This document shows positions 36,775-46,372 of a stretch of 64,000 bases of DNA, piece after piece. Source of the stretch: Alkalihalobacterium chitinilyticum. Its GTDB lineage: Bacteria; Bacillota; Bacilli; Bacillales; Bacillaceae_F. The notes under the pieces were generated by a model, which did no database searches, had not been told where the DNA came from, and worked only from the letters and a program-made list of their open reading frames with translations. Within the stretch, counting starts at the first letter, position 1, and the number at the start of each line of letters is the position of its first letter. The position numbers and the translations under genes are program-made. The stretch is from assembly GCF_029028005.1 (NCBI RefSeq), contig NZ_JAOTPO010000001.1, positions 372,001 through 436,000 of the forward strand. Direction: 5' to 3'.

Positions 36775-38853
36775 TCAGGCTTTTAGGAATAAGCGTTCAA
36801 ACTCTGTCGCACATATTGGTTTACTTATAAAATACCCTTGGATTTGATCACATTTATGATCCTTTAGAAACTGTAACTGTTCCTGGACTTCCACACCTTC
36901 AGCAATGACTGACATATGAAGGCTGTGTGCCATCGCTATAATGGCACGAACAATCGATGAGTCTCCATTTTTCAATATTTCATCTACAAAAGATTTATCA
37001 ATTTTTAACGTATCAATTGGATAATCCTTTAAATAGCTGAGCGATGAATAGCCAATACCAAAATCATCGATAGAAATTTTAATTCCCAATTGGCGCATTG
37101 CATTAAGTTTTTTGTTGACATAATCTTTTTCATGAACGGCTACGTTTTCTGTAATCTCAAGTTCTAAATACTTGGGATTTAGTTGAGTCTCTTCCAAAAT
37201 AGATGTGACTGTTTCTACAATATGAGGGTCTAGAAATTGACGAGCTGATAAATTTACAGAAACTGTAACTGGATGAAGATTTTTAGATTGCCACAGCTTA
37301 TTTTGTTGACAAGATGTTCTTAACACCCACTCGCCAATATCATTAATCATCCCTGTTTCTTCAGCTATTGGAATGAACTCAGCTGGAGACACGTTTCCTA
37401 ACTCTTTATTATTCCAGCGGATCAATGCTTCCATTCCAACGATGTGTTTTGTTAAAATATCTTGCTTAGGTTGATAGTGCAAAGTAAACTCATTATGATC
37501 TAATGCGGTTCTTAAATTTTTTTCAATTTGTAATTCTCGAGACAATGAGTGGTCCATCGTCGACTCAAAAAACTGAAAAGAGTTCTTCCCCTGTTTTTTC
37601 ACCCGATTTAAAGCAATATCAGCCTTTTGATACAATTCCTCAAACGTACTGCCGTCTTGTGGATAAACACTAATCCCCATACTAATGGATGAAAAATGGT
37701 CTGTCTGGTCTAAACGAATAGGGAGTTGTAATGAATTCATGCAATTTCTAACAATTTGCTTAATTTCTTCGTACGTTACATTTCTTAGATAAATTAAAAA
37801 TTCATCGCCACCATGCCGGGCAATAAAGTCATCCTTTCGAAGATTCCCTCTCAAACGTTCTGCTACTGATTTTAATAATAAATCACCATACCGATGACCT
37901 AATGTGTCATTAATGATTTTAAATCGATCTAAATCTATACTAATAACAGCGATTTTTTCATTAGATTGCTCGAGCAGCACTTGCTCTAACTTTTTTTTAA
38001 AATACGTTCGATTCGGTAACTTCGTCAGTTCATCGTAATAGGCTAACTTCTTTACTTTTTCTTCAACTAATTTGCGTTTACTAATATCAGTTCGAATCGA
38101 AACATATTGATAAGGTTTTCCACTTTCATCTAAGAACGGGACAATCGTCGTATGCACCCAGTAGTAGTTATTATCTTTCGCCTTATTCTTTACTTCACCT
38201 TGCCAAACTTGACCACTTCTAATGGTTTTCCACATTTGCTTAAAGAAGGACCTTGGATGATAATCTGAATTTACAATCCGATGATCTTGTCCTAACAGTT
38301 CGTTTCGATTGTACTTCGAGATTTCACAAAATTTATCGTTAACATATTGAATTTTGCCCAATGGATCTGTAATCGCTACAATCGCTGATTGATCTAAAGC
38401 AAATTTAATATCCTTTATTTCTTTTATTGATTGTTTCAACTCTGCTTCAGCCTTTTTCTGCTTCGTCTGATCCTCAGAGATAAATAAAATTCCTAAAAAC
38501 TGATCTTTTTCATATAAATGCACAGAGGATATTGAAACATCAAGATAAAGTCCCGAACGTTTTTTCAGAACACTACCTTGCTTTATTATGAACTCTTCTT
38601 TTTTCATCTGATCAAAAAGGGGACTATTACTTCCTTCAGTTAAAAAGATAGGGTAATTTTTACCGATTACCTCTTCTTCTTGCCACCCAAACATCGTTTC
38701 AGCACCGTAATTTAACAATTTAACCTTTCCTTCTAAATCTAAAACGGCTATTGCTAATGGTGAAGATTGTACAATCGATCTCAGGAGGTCACAATTTTCC
38801 CATAACTGGTTTCTTGCGATTTTCATGATTGTTTCAGGGTCATTTGTCACCAT
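36775..38853 (-). CDS. PAS-PAS-GGDEF-EAL cyclic-di-GMP turnover protein
   Basis: The 692-residue cytosolic protein has two PAS domains (about 20-130 and 145-262, the second with a PAC motif), a GGDEF diguanylate cyclase domain (RHGGDEF with GGDEF at 348-352, and an RKDD inhibitory-site motif five residues before it) and an EAL phosphodiesterase domain (MEALIRW from about 474, ELEITEN, DDFGIGYSSLSYL, KIDKSFV, AEGVE). Both catalytic sets look complete, so either activity may dominate. It has no transmembrane segment. The start is ATG 38853, 6 bases from GTAGGA. It may link redox or ligand sensing to motility or biofilm state; flagellar genes lie 14 kb away. Confidence 0.92.
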   Translation of the reverse strand: MVTNDPETIMKIARNQLWENCDLLRSIVQSSPLAIAVLDLEGKVKLLNYGAETMFGWQEEEVIGKNYPIFLTEGSNSPLFDQMKKEEFIIKQGSVLKKRSGLYLDVSISSVHLYEKDQFLGILFISEDQTKQKKAEAELKQSIKEIKDIKFALDQSAIVAITDPLGKIQYVNDKFCEISKYNRNELLGQDHRIVNSDYHPRSFFKQMWKTIRSGQVWQGEVKNKAKDNNYYWVHTTIVPFLDESGKPYQYVSIRTDISKRKLVEEKVKKLAYYDELTKLPNRTYFKKKLEQVLLEQSNEKIAVISIDLDRFKIINDTLGHRYGDLLLKSVAERLRGNLRKDDFIARHGGDEFLIYLRNVTYEEIKQIVRNCMNSLQLPIRLDQTDHFSSISMGISVYPQDGSTFEELYQKADIALNRVKKQGKNSFQFFESTMDHSLSRELQIEKNLRTALDHNEFTLHYQPKQDILTKHIVGMEALIRWNNKELGNVSPAEFIPIAEETGMINDIGEWVLRTSCQQNKLWQSKNLHPVTVSVNLSARQFLDPHIVETVTSILEETQLNPKYLELEITENVAVHEKDYVNKKLNAMRQLGIKISIDDFGIGYSSLSYLKDYPIDTLKIDKSFVDEILKNGDSSIVRAIIAMAHSLHMSVIAEGVEVQEQLQFLKDHKCDQIQGYFISKPICATEFERLFLKA

Positions 38854-39011
38854 TATGTATCCTACTTTCATTGTGAGTATCACATTAATAATCTCTTTTT
38901 CATCTTTAGTACTATTTTACATGCTTTTTTAAGACAATGGTGTGAAAAGAAGGAAAAGTTTTTTACAAATTTTTTAACCTTTTTTACTTAAGAATTTGTT
39001 TTAAGAATACA

Positions 39012-39028
39012 TGTTAGATTATCTTACA
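39012..39028 (+). promoter_or_regulatory. TnrA box upstream of tnrA
   Basis: TGTTAGATTATCTTACA (39012-39028) is a perfect match to the TGTNA-N7-TNACA TnrA/GlnR operator. Downstream, TTGAAC (39029-39034) and TATGGT (39053-39058), 18 bases apart, could form the promoter. The operator centre is about 45-50 bases before the expected start, the position of activation sites; B. subtilis tnrA is autoactivated in the same way. Confidence 0.85.
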
Positions 39029-39113
39029 TTGAACCCTTTTGCACATTTTCTTTATGGTATAGTAATCATTAAGAAATAGACAGAAAAGTTTTACTAAGGA
39101 GAGGAGTCGGCGC

Positions 39114-39416
39114 ATGTCGTATAAAGATAAAAAAGTGATTACGATCGGCATAGTCAGTGAGCTAACAGGGCTATCCGAACGAAAAATACGTTATTATGAG
39201 GAGCGCAAACTAATCTTCCCTGAACGATCTAAAGGTGGTACACGAAAATATTCTTTTCTAGATGTTGAACGACTTGTTGATATTGCCAATAAAATGGAAG
39301 ATGGAATGCAAACTTTTGAAATTCGCAAAATGGAGCAAAAACAACTTAAGAAGAAAGAAGTTCGTGAAAAAATGCTACGTGGCCAACTAAATGCCGCTTT
39401 CAATATGAGAAAATAA
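39114..39416 (+). CDS. tnrA: nitrogen-metabolism regulator TnrA (MerR family)
   Basis: The 100-residue protein has the MerR-type DNA-binding domain ([28 protein letters not shown] as N-terminal half, here only marked by VSELTGLS and IRYYEER) and the TnrA-specific C-terminus GQLNAAF, which in B. subtilis contacts feedback-inhibited glutamine synthetase. TnrA activates nitrogen-limitation genes and represses others. It is monocistronic, has its own TnrA box, and AAGGAGAGGAG precedes the ATG. Confidence 0.92.
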   Translation: MSYKDKKVITIGIVSELTGLSERKIRYYEERKLIFPERSKGGTRKYSFLDVERLVDIANKMEDGMQTFEIRKMEQKQLKKKEVREKMLRGQLNAAFNMRK

Positions 39417-39452
39417 GCAGTTAAACACTTAATGTTTAACTGCTTATTTTTT
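39415..39452 (+). terminator. intrinsic terminator after tnrA
   Basis: A 13-bp stem (39415-39427 with 39433-39445) is followed by a T-rich tract. Confidence 0.85.
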
Positions 39453-39541
39453 TGCTTTCATAAGAAATTCAGTTTAAGGAAAACTATTAATACTATGTAC
39501 TCGAAAAGTCTTTAATTTGCGTTATGAAAGGACTGACTGTC

Positions 39542-40453
39542 ATGTCGTACGACTGCATCATCATCGGTGGCGGTATTGGAGGACTCCAAGCAGCAATCCA
39601 ACTCGGTCGTTATAAGCACGATATCGCAATTGTTGATAACGGTAGCGGCCGTTCAACCTTATGTAAAGAGTATCATAATATTCTCGGTTGGCCTGATGGG
39701 GTAAATGGCGATTTCTTTCGAGAAGCAGGAAAAAAACAAGCCTTATCTTATGATGTAAAGATGATAGAAGATACAGCATCTTCTATCACTAAAAATGAGG
39801 ACGGCACCTTTTCTGTTCACTTGAAAAATGGTAACTCTCTTCAAGGAAAAAAGCTATTATTAGCAACGGGAATGACTGAACGAATACCAGAGTTGGACGG
39901 AATATATCCATGTTTAGGTAGATCAATTTATATTTGTCCTGATTGTGATGGGTATGAGATATCCAATAAGAAAACAATCGTCATTGGTTCTGGAAATAAA
40001 GGAGCACAACTCTCTTTACTACTTACATACTGGACAAAGGACATTATCTACGTTAACCACGATCTTGATGAAATCGATAAAGAATTAAAGGCCAAATTAA
40101 AAAGTAAGCATATTCCTTTATATCAGGAAGAAGTGAGCGAGCTGCACTATAAAGAGGAAGGATACCTGTCTGGCGTTACATTATCTAATGGATACAAAAT
40201 AGAAGCTAATCATGCTTTTCTTGCAATGAAAGGAACCAAAGTTAATTCAAATATTGCAAAAGAGATTGGAATTGAACGACTTGAAAATATGCATGTCAAT
40301 GTAAATCACCGTACAAAAGAAACAAATGTACCAAACGTTTGGGCAGTTGGTGACCTAGTCAATCACTCTCAATTACTGAGTGTTGCCATGGGTGATGGAG
40401 CACAAGCAGCGATTTGGATCCACAAAAGTTTACAAAAGGAGCTGGCTACATAA
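39542..40453 (+). CDS. thioredoxin-reductase-like FAD oxidoreductase
   Basis: The 303-residue protein has the TrxR fold: FAD motif CIIIGGGIGGLQAAIQLG at the N-terminus, the NAD(P) motif IVIGSGNKGAQL (about residue 150) and the second FAD motif VPNVWAVGDLV near the C-terminus. A redox-active pair CPDC lies at Cys132-Cys135, inside YICPDCDGYE, equal in position to the CATC of TrxR. ATG 39542 follows AAAGGAC at 8 bases. The next gene starts directly at its stop, so the two are co-transcribed with a deacetylase, an acetyltransferase and a subtilase. The partner protein is unknown. Confidence 0.85.
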   Translation: MSYDCIIIGGGIGGLQAAIQLGRYKHDIAIVDNGSGRSTLCKEYHNILGWPDGVNGDFFREAGKKQALSYDVKMIEDTASSITKNEDGTFSVHLKNGNSLQGKKLLLATGMTERIPELDGIYPCLGRSIYICPDCDGYEISNKKTIVIGSGNKGAQLSLLLTYWTKDIIYVNHDLDEIDKELKAKLKSKHIPLYQEEVSELHYKEEGYLSGVTLSNGYKIEANHAFLAMKGTKVNSNIAKEIGIERLENMHVNVNHRTKETNVPNVWAVGDLVNHSQLLSVAMGDGAQAAIWIHKSLQKELAT

Positions 40454-41263
40454 ATGAAAAAGTCCTTAATTTTCTTGGCATTCGTTATTTTTCTTACGAT
40501 ATTTCAAACAACACTGGTCGCCAAAGAACATTCTACACAACAACAAGGTTTACAAGCTGCTATAATCATCGATGATTTTGGTGGAGATGTGAAAGGTGTG
40601 AATGAATTTTTTGACTCTAAAATCCCAATTACCGTCGCTGTTATGCCCTTTTTAAAAAACAGTGAAGAACAAGCATTAAAGGCACATGAACTAGGCTTAG
40701 AAGTTATGCTCCATCTGCCTCTTGAACCTAAAAAAGGAAAGAAATCGTGGCTTGGACCTAATCCGATTACAAGTGATTTAAGTCATGAAGAAATAAGAAA
40801 AAGAGTAAAGGCAGCAATCGAAAGCATTCCTCACATTGCTGGGGTGAACAATCATATGGGCTCCAAAATTGTAGAAGACGAAGAAATTATGCGAGTTATT
40901 CTAGAAGTGGTCAAAGAATATGACTTGTACGTCATTGATAGTGGAACGAGCGGGAAATCGGTCATACCTAAATTAGCAGAAGAGATGAATATCCCTTGGT
41001 CGATCAGGGATACTTTCCTTGATGATACACATTCATCAAGCAGTCATGTACACAAACAAATGATTAAATTAGCTAAAGTTGCAACCAAACACGGAAAAGC
41101 TATAGGAATAGGACATGTCGGAATAAAGGGAACAGAAACTGTGAAGGGCGTAAAATCGGCTCTACCTCATTTTAAAGAAAAAGGGATAGAGATCGTACCA
41201 GCATCACACTTATTGCAAACGAAAGTAGAAGAAAACCCTGAGAAGTTCTGGCAGTCAGAATAA
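40454..41263 (+). CDS. divergent polysaccharide deacetylase (YibQ family), secreted
   Basis: The 269-residue protein has an N-terminal signal peptide (lysines, then a hydrophobic stretch to about residue 22) and a YibQ/DUF610-type NodB-like fold: AAIIIDDFGGDVKG near the start, VAVMPFL, MLHLPLEP, NNHMGSK and IGIGHVG later. The family deacetylates an unknown glycan or oligosaccharide, and the acidic and histidine residues fit a metal site. The start codon directly follows the preceding stop. Confidence 0.85.
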   Translation: MKKSLIFLAFVIFLTIFQTTLVAKEHSTQQQGLQAAIIIDDFGGDVKGVNEFFDSKIPITVAVMPFLKNSEEQALKAHELGLEVMLHLPLEPKKGKKSWLGPNPITSDLSHEEIRKRVKAAIESIPHIAGVNNHMGSKIVEDEEIMRVILEVVKEYDLYVIDSGTSGKSVIPKLAEEMNIPWSIRDTFLDDTHSSSSHVHKQMIKLAKVATKHGKAIGIGHVGIKGTETVKGVKSALPHFKEKGIEIVPASHLLQTKVEENPEKFWQSE

Positions 41264-41284
41264 CTACGTGAAAGGAGGTTTATC

Positions 41285-41851
41285 TTGTTACTTAAAGAAA
41301 AGCTACAAACGATTGAGACATTTACTGCTAAAGATGGAACTCAAGTAACGATTCGTCCTGCTACAACGAAAGATAGCAAAGGTATTGTTCATGCTGTTTC
41401 AGAAATTGTATCAGAAGGCACTTTTCTACAAAAAGAATCCGTACGAACAGATAAAGAAGAAAAACAATTCATTCATGAAATGCAGGAGAACGGCAACATG
41501 TATGTTGTTGTTGATATTAATGGAAAAATAAGTGGATTAGCTCGAGTCATACGCAGTTCTCTTGAAATGAAAAAACATACCGGACTGTTTCGTACATGGT
41601 TAACTACAGATGCTCAAGGAAAAGGAATCGGAAAAAAATTAATGGCTTACACCCTAAACTGGTGTCAAAAAGAGCAATTGCATAAATTATGTCTCACTGT
41701 ATTCTCTTCCAACCAAATCGCAGTTGACCTTTATGAAAAAGCCGGTTTCGTTGTCGAAGGGGTTCAAAAAGAACAAGTATGCTTAAAAGGGACGTACGAT
41801 GATGAAGTATTAATGGCTTATTTTTTTAATTCAGGTGGTGAAAAGAAATGA
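41285..41851 (+). CDS. GNAT family N-acetyltransferase
   Basis: The 188-residue protein has the acetyl-CoA binding motif (TDAQGKGIGKKLM) preceded by a typical beta-strand pair and ends in the GFVVEGVQKEQV strand-turn and NSG tail. It starts with TTG, 6 bases from AAAGGAGG. Its stop overlaps the next start codon by 4 bases. The substrate is unknown; spermidine, amino-acid or ribosomal-protein acceptors are all possible. Confidence 0.88.
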   Translation: MLLKEKLQTIETFTAKDGTQVTIRPATTKDSKGIVHAVSEIVSEGTFLQKESVRTDKEEKQFIHEMQENGNMYVVVDINGKISGLARVIRSSLEMKKHTGLFRTWLTTDAQGKGIGKKLMAYTLNWCQKEQLHKLCLTVFSSNQIAVDLYEKAGFVVEGVQKEQVCLKGTYDDEVLMAYFFNSGGEKK

Positions 41852-43626
41852 AAAAGATGTATCAAATTGCATTATTTGTCGGTGGATTTATATTTCTAGG
41901 CTTTATAGCTCTCATCCTCACTAACGGTGATCAAATGGAAATGCAACGTACCCCGCCTCCGAATCAAAAGGAAGAAAGAATGGAACAAAAGGGGATGGAT
42001 CAAGTGTTAGCAGAAGATCTTTCAATGACAACATCGATGTTTCTTTCACAGTTGTCTCTTCAACTTGATCGCTGGGCAAAGCAAGATTTAAGTGATAAAG
42101 AATTAAAACAAAAATTTCATCAGGAAGTACACGAGCATCCTCATTTTCATTCTTTCGCAATCGTTGAAGATGGAAAATTAACAGAAGCAGTTGGTGAAAT
42201 AAATGAAGAAAAATTGAAACAACTCCATCACCAGCACGGTGAGTTAACTTTTTCGGACCCATATCAAGAAGAAAATGAACACTTCTTTATGATTAGTAAA
42301 GAAATGGATGATGAAAAGACCGTTGCAGGTGAAATCAATTTAACGTTTGTAAAAAATTATATTAAAGATTTAGCGTCTGTTGCTGATTCAAATGGAAACT
42401 TCTTCGTTTCAGGGGATGACCCTGAAGTTCAATGGAAAACAACGAAAGATTTGCCTAAAGGTGTATCGGCCCAAACTGTACCCGAGCTTGGGTGGCAAAT
42501 TGTCGTACACTCTGACCTTGAAGACGATGAGGAGCAACATTATGTGGAAGGACAAGCTGTAATTAAGCTTGTTAATAACCAAGATAGTGAAGCTTGGATT
42601 GAGGAGCAGGCTGACTTATCATTAGTCAAAAATAGTGACCCTTATTATGTTGTAGAATCTGCTGCAAAATCAACGAATGAACTACTGCAAAAATTAGCTG
42701 ACCATCCTGATGTGGAATTTGTCGAACCAAACTTTGTATTTACTAAACAAGCTACGCGAACCGTTGTTCCGAACGATGAATTCTTCCAACCTTATCAATG
42801 GAATTTGAGCCAAATACAAGCTGAAGAAGGTTGGGAAGTTACTGATGGTGCCGAGGAAACAACGATTGCTGTACTTGATACGGGAGTTGACCCTAACCAT
42901 CAGGACCTAAAAGGAAAAGTACTTGAAGGATTTAACGCCTTTGATGGCACTTCTAATTCAAATGATGAACACGGTCACGGTACACATGTTGCAGGTGTCG
43001 CAGCAGCCCTTACAAATAACGTTACAGGGATCGCAGGGGTTGCATGGCAAAACAATATTCTACCTGTAAAAGTTTTAAATGAGAAGGGCGAAGGATCGTC
43101 GTTTGAAGTAGCACGGGGAATACGCTGGGCCGTTGATAACGGTGCCCAAGTAATTAATATGAGCTTGGGTGATTATCATAACTCATACATTCTACACGAT
43201 GCTATAAAATACGCACATCGAAACGACGTTGTCTTAATCGCAGCAAGTGGCAATGATAACACCAATGAGCCAATGTATCCCGCTGACTATGCAGAAGTAC
43301 TGACAGTAGCAGCAACTGACGACCAAAGAGAACGCGCCTTTTTCTCTAACTACGGGAACCACATTGATGTTGCTGCACCAGGCGAGCATATTCCAAGTTT
43401 ATTCCCAAACAATAATTATGTTATCATGTCAGGAACTTCCATGGCTGCCCCACATGTTGCCGGTTTAGCCGGGTTAATACGTTCGATCAACCCTGAGCTA
43501 TCGAATGAAGAAGTTTATGAATTAATAACAGCGACTGCCATTGATTTAGGAGAACGAGGTCATGATCCTTTTTATGGATCCGGTGAAATCAATGTTGGAG
43601 ACGCATTAAAACAGTTAATCGACTAA
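41848..43626 (+). CDS. membrane-anchored S8 subtilase with an extracellular N-terminal domain
   Basis: The 592-residue protein has one N-terminal transmembrane segment (about 6-25), an N-terminal extracellular region of about 200 residues, a prodomain-like stretch (about 231-300) and a subtilisin catalytic domain from about 315. The catalytic triad is Asp344 (VLDTGVD), His377 (HGHGTHVAG) and Ser531 (MSGTSMAAP), with oxyanion Asn469. The N-terminal region (SFAIVEDGKLTE..., a strand-rich stretch ending SVADSNGNFFVSGDD) looks like a Cache-type sensor domain, which is my inference. The coding overlap ATGA and the genes upstream make it the last gene of the group. It could process surface proteins in response to an external signal. 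Confidence 0.9.
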   Translation: MKKMYQIALFVGGFIFLGFIALILTNGDQMEMQRTPPPNQKEERMEQKGMDQVLAEDLSMTTSMFLSQLSLQLDRWAKQDLSDKELKQKFHQEVHEHPHFHSFAIVEDGKLTEAVGEINEEKLKQLHHQHGELTFSDPYQEENEHFFMISKEMDDEKTVAGEINLTFVKNYIKDLASVADSNGNFFVSGDDPEVQWKTTKDLPKGVSAQTVPELGWQIVVHSDLEDDEEQHYVEGQAVIKLVNNQDSEAWIEEQADLSLVKNSDPYYVVESAAKSTNELLQKLADHPDVEFVEPNFVFTKQATRTVVPNDEFFQPYQWNLSQIQAEEGWEVTDGAEETTIAVLDTGVDPNHQDLKGKVLEGFNAFDGTSNSNDEHGHGTHVAGVAAALTNNVTGIAGVAWQNNILPVKVLNEKGEGSSFEVARGIRWAVDNGAQVINMSLGDYHNSYILHDAIKYAHRNDVVLIAASGNDNTNEPMYPADYAEVLTVAATDDQRERAFFSNYGNHIDVAAPGEHIPSLFPNNNYVIMSGTSMAAPHVAGLAGLIRSINPELSNEEVYELITATAIDLGERGHDPFYGSGEINVGDALKQLID

Positions 43627-43642
43627 TTAGATCAAAGCACAA

Positions 43643-43690
43643 AAAGGAGCACTACAGTTAATGTATAATCTGTGGCGCTCCTTTAATTTA
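43643..43690 (+). terminator. terminator between the subtilase and cysC
   Basis: AAAGGAGC-ACTACAG pairs imperfectly with CTGT-GGCGCTCCTTT, followed on the plus strand by a T-rich tract; on the minus strand it can also end the cysC transcript. Confidence 0.75.
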
Positions 43691-43691
43691 T

Positions 43692-44288
43692 TTATTGGAT
43701 TATGCCATTTTCCTTTAAGTACTGGACCACGCGGTTAGCTGCTTCTTCGATGGATAATACATCTGTTTCTATTGTTATTTCCGGTGAAATTGGCTCTTCA
43801 TATGGCGAGCTAATTCCTGTGAAATCAGGGATTTCACCAGCTCTTGCTTTTTTATACAACCCTTTTGGATCTCTTTCCTCGCATTTTTCAAGCGAACACT
43901 TCACGTAAACTTCAATAAATTCACCAGATTCAACTAAACCTCTAACATTATCTCGGTCTTCTCGAAACGGAGAAATAAAAGCCGTACTTGTAATCACTCC
44001 CGCGTCAACAAATAATTTTGATACCTCACCGATACGACGTATATTTTCTTTTCGATCCTCATCACTGAAGCCTAGACCTTTATTCAAACCATGACGAATG
44101 TTATCACCGTCTAAAACATAACTATTGACGTTACGTTCAAAAAGTAAATGATCTACTGCATTAGCTAAAGTTGATTTACCTGATCCAGACAACCCTGTAA
44201 ACCATAATATAACACTTTTATGTTTGTTCTTCCCTTGTCTCTCTTCTTTGCCAATTGTTGATTGGTGCCAAACGATATGATTACTCAT
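43692..44288 (-). CDS. cysC: adenylylsulfate kinase
   Basis: CysC phosphorylates adenylylsulfate (APS) to 3'-phospho-APS. The 198-residue protein has the P-loop GLSGSGKST (about residues 31-39), the APS loop ([17 protein letters not shown]), the lid segment (FISPFREDR), and the sequence [25 protein letters not shown], quoted only as a landmark. It is the last gene of a cysH-sat-cysC operon, 11 bases after sat. PAPS could feed the reductase or sulfotransferases. Confidence 0.95.
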   Translation of the reverse strand: MSNHIVWHQSTIGKEERQGKNKHKSVILWFTGLSGSGKSTLANAVDHLLFERNVNSYVLDGDNIRHGLNKGLGFSDEDRKENIRRIGEVSKLFVDAGVITSTAFISPFREDRDNVRGLVESGEFIEVYVKCSLEKCEERDPKGLYKKARAGEIPDFTGISSPYEEPISPEITIETDVLSIEEAANRVVQYLKENGIIQ

Positions 44289-44299
44289 TTCTCCACCTC

Positions 44300-45442
44300 C
44301 TATGCATGAACCTTACTCATGCCCCGTATTAATACTTCTACAACCTCTTTACGACTAAATTCAGGCGGCGGTGTTTGACCATTACTTAGCATTTCACGCA
44401 CCTTTGTTCCTGATAAAATGACATGATGTTCTTTTCCGTGTGGGCATGTTTTCGTACTCGCCATATTCCCGCAAGCTTTGCAATAGAAGCTATGTTCAAA
44501 GAATAATGGTGTAATCTCAAGTTCTTCTGGTTGGAAATTCTTGAAGATTAATTGTGCATCATACGTTCCATAATAATCTCCTACTCCAGCATGGTCACGA
44601 CCTACAATAAAGTGGGTGCACCCATAATTTTTACGGACAATCGCATGGAAGACGGCTTCTCTCGGTCCTGCGTAACGCATCGCAGCAGGAAATACCCCTA
44701 AAAACACTCGGTTTTTTGGATAGTAATTCTTTAATAAGACTTGATAGCTTTCCATACGAACATCAGCCGGAATATCATCAGACTTTGTTTCCCCTACAAG
44801 AGGATTTAAGAATAAACCGTCGACAATTTCTAATGCCGACTTTTGAATATATTCATGAGCTCGGTGAACCGGGTTTCGCGTTTGAAATCCAACAACCGTT
44901 GCCCATCCCTTTTCCTCAAATGTTTTTCTAGTTTCCGTCGGATCCAAATAAAACTCTTTAAACCTTTCACGCTCAATCCGTTTTACAAGTGTAATCGACC
45001 CTGCGACATATACGTTTGGTCGAGAAAATAATTTAGCTACACCTGGATGGGCTTTATCTCCAGTTCTGTATACATTTTCAGCTTCATGGTCTTTATTAGG
45101 CTCAAATAACTCAGCTACTTCGATGACACCGTAAACTGAACCATCTTTCGTAAGCTTCACTTGTTCACCAATAACAAGTTGCTCACTTTTTTCTTTTGTT
45201 ACCGGTAAAGTAATAGGAATACTCCAAACCGTTCCATCAGCTAATCTCATTTGATCTACTACAGATTGATAGTCTGCTTGATTCATAAAGCCTGTTAACG
45301 GACTAAAAGCCCCGTTAGCAATTAACTCCAAATCAGATAAAGCAAAATCGTCCAATTCTATTTCTTTATTAATATGAGAAAAATCATAAGCCTCATTTAT
45401 TAAATTCATTAGTTTACCACCATGCGCCTCAATTGTTGCCAT
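44300..45442 (-). CDS. sat: sulfate adenylyltransferase
   Basis: Sat joins sulfate to ATP to form APS. The 380-residue protein has the catalytic [29 protein letters not shown] and a zinc-binding [16 protein letters not shown] segment, which is typical of archaeal-type homo-oligomeric enzymes found in bacilli. Only one polypeptide is present, so it is the single-subunit type, not CysD/CysN. It lies 53 bases downstream of cysH. Confidence 0.95.
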   Translation of the reverse strand: MATIEAHGGKLMNLINEAYDFSHINKEIELDDFALSDLELIANGAFSPLTGFMNQADYQSVVDQMRLADGTVWSIPITLPVTKEKSEQLVIGEQVKLTKDGSVYGVIEVAELFEPNKDHEAENVYRTGDKAHPGVAKLFSRPNVYVAGSITLVKRIERERFKEFYLDPTETRKTFEEKGWATVVGFQTRNPVHRAHEYIQKSALEIVDGLFLNPLVGETKSDDIPADVRMESYQVLLKNYYPKNRVFLGVFPAAMRYAGPREAVFHAIVRKNYGCTHFIVGRDHAGVGDYYGTYDAQLIFKNFQPEELEITPLFFEHSFYCKACGNMASTKTCPHGKEHHVILSGTKVREMLSNGQTPPPEFSRKEVVEVLIRGMSKVHA

Positions 45443-45495
45443 TCGTCATTCTCTCCTTCGTTTAAATAGTTTACTATCATTTTATTTCATCTAAC

Positions 45496-46221
45496 TTATT
45501 TATCACTGTTACCAGGAAGGTGTAGACCACATTCCGTCTTGGCTGAGTTTGCCCACCGTCCACTTCTCGGGTCCATTCCTTCAGCTACTTGTGAAGTACA
45601 ATGAAAACAACCAATACTAGGATAATTGTTATCGTGAAGCTCATTATATGGAAGTTTGTTGAGCTTGATATACATCCAAATCTCTTCTTCCTTCCAGTGG
45701 ATGAGGGGACAAATTTTTATGGAATGAAAACGACGGTCCATATTTACATATTGTGTATTACGTCTCGTCGGTGACTGTTCTCTTCGTAAACCCGATATCC
45801 AAGCTACGTACTTGGATATCTCTTTTTCAAGAGGTTCCAGCTTCCGCAACTGACAGCAACGATCGGGATTTCTCTCCCACAGCTTATCCCCATGTTCTTC
45901 TGCTTGTTGTTCAACAGTCAGTTCAGGTTGAATGATTTGAATGTTAAGGTTGGGATACTTCTTTTTCGCTTTTTCAATCAAATCATATGTTTCTTTAAAA
46001 TGAAGATTCGTGTCTAGAAACAGGATCGTCGCATTCGGTCTTACCTTACTTATTAAATCAACTAACACGACACCTTCAGCTCCGAAACTACAGGAGTACA
46101 CCAAATCATTGCCATAAGTTTCGTACGCCCACTTTAGAACATCGACTGTGTCTTTTTCCTTTAAGACACTTTCGTTTAGATGCTTTAGCTCTTGTTCAGA
46201 CACGGTTTGAAAAGTAACCAT
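45496..46221 (-). CDS. cysH: phosphoadenylyl-sulfate/adenylyl-sulfate reductase
   Basis: CysH reduces activated sulfate to sulfite with thioredoxin. The 241-residue protein has the Cys122-Cys123 pair, Cys205/Cys208 (the iron-sulfur ligands CC...CxxC that mark APS-reducing enzymes) and the catalytic Cys231 in the C-terminal KTECGLH. Because the cluster ligands are intact, APS (not only PAPS) is a likely substrate, as with B. subtilis CysH. A ribosome-binding site GGGGAGAAG precedes the start. It leads the sulfate operon. Confidence 0.94.
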   Translation of the reverse strand: MVTFQTVSEQELKHLNESVLKEKDTVDVLKWAYETYGNDLVYSCSFGAEGVVLVDLISKVRPNATILFLDTNLHFKETYDLIEKAKKKYPNLNIQIIQPELTVEQQAEEHGDKLWERNPDRCCQLRKLEPLEKEISKYVAWISGLRREQSPTRRNTQYVNMDRRFHSIKICPLIHWKEEEIWMYIKLNKLPYNELHDNNYPSIGCFHCTSQVAEGMDPRSGRWANSAKTECGLHLPGNSDK

Positions 46222-46300
46222 TCATCACTTCTCCCCTTTTTTCAATTTATCTATTCTTCATAAAACCGTTAATTTTCTGCTGTTGTGTGATAAATAAAAA

Positions 46301-46345
46301 GAGACGACACTCAGTACCGAAAACGGTTACTGAATGCCGCCTCTA
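46301..46345 (-). terminator. intrinsic terminator of yezD
   Basis: A long stem (about 46301-46320 with 46325-46345) ending in CTCTTTTTATTTATC on the minus strand. Confidence 0.85.
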
Positions 46346-46372
46346 GTTTTTCTAGTCAGCGAACGTTAGTCC

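Noticed and set aside
46222-46372. SAM (S-box) riboswitch before cysH
   Set aside because: The conserved S-box elements are not present; the only structure is the yezD terminator.
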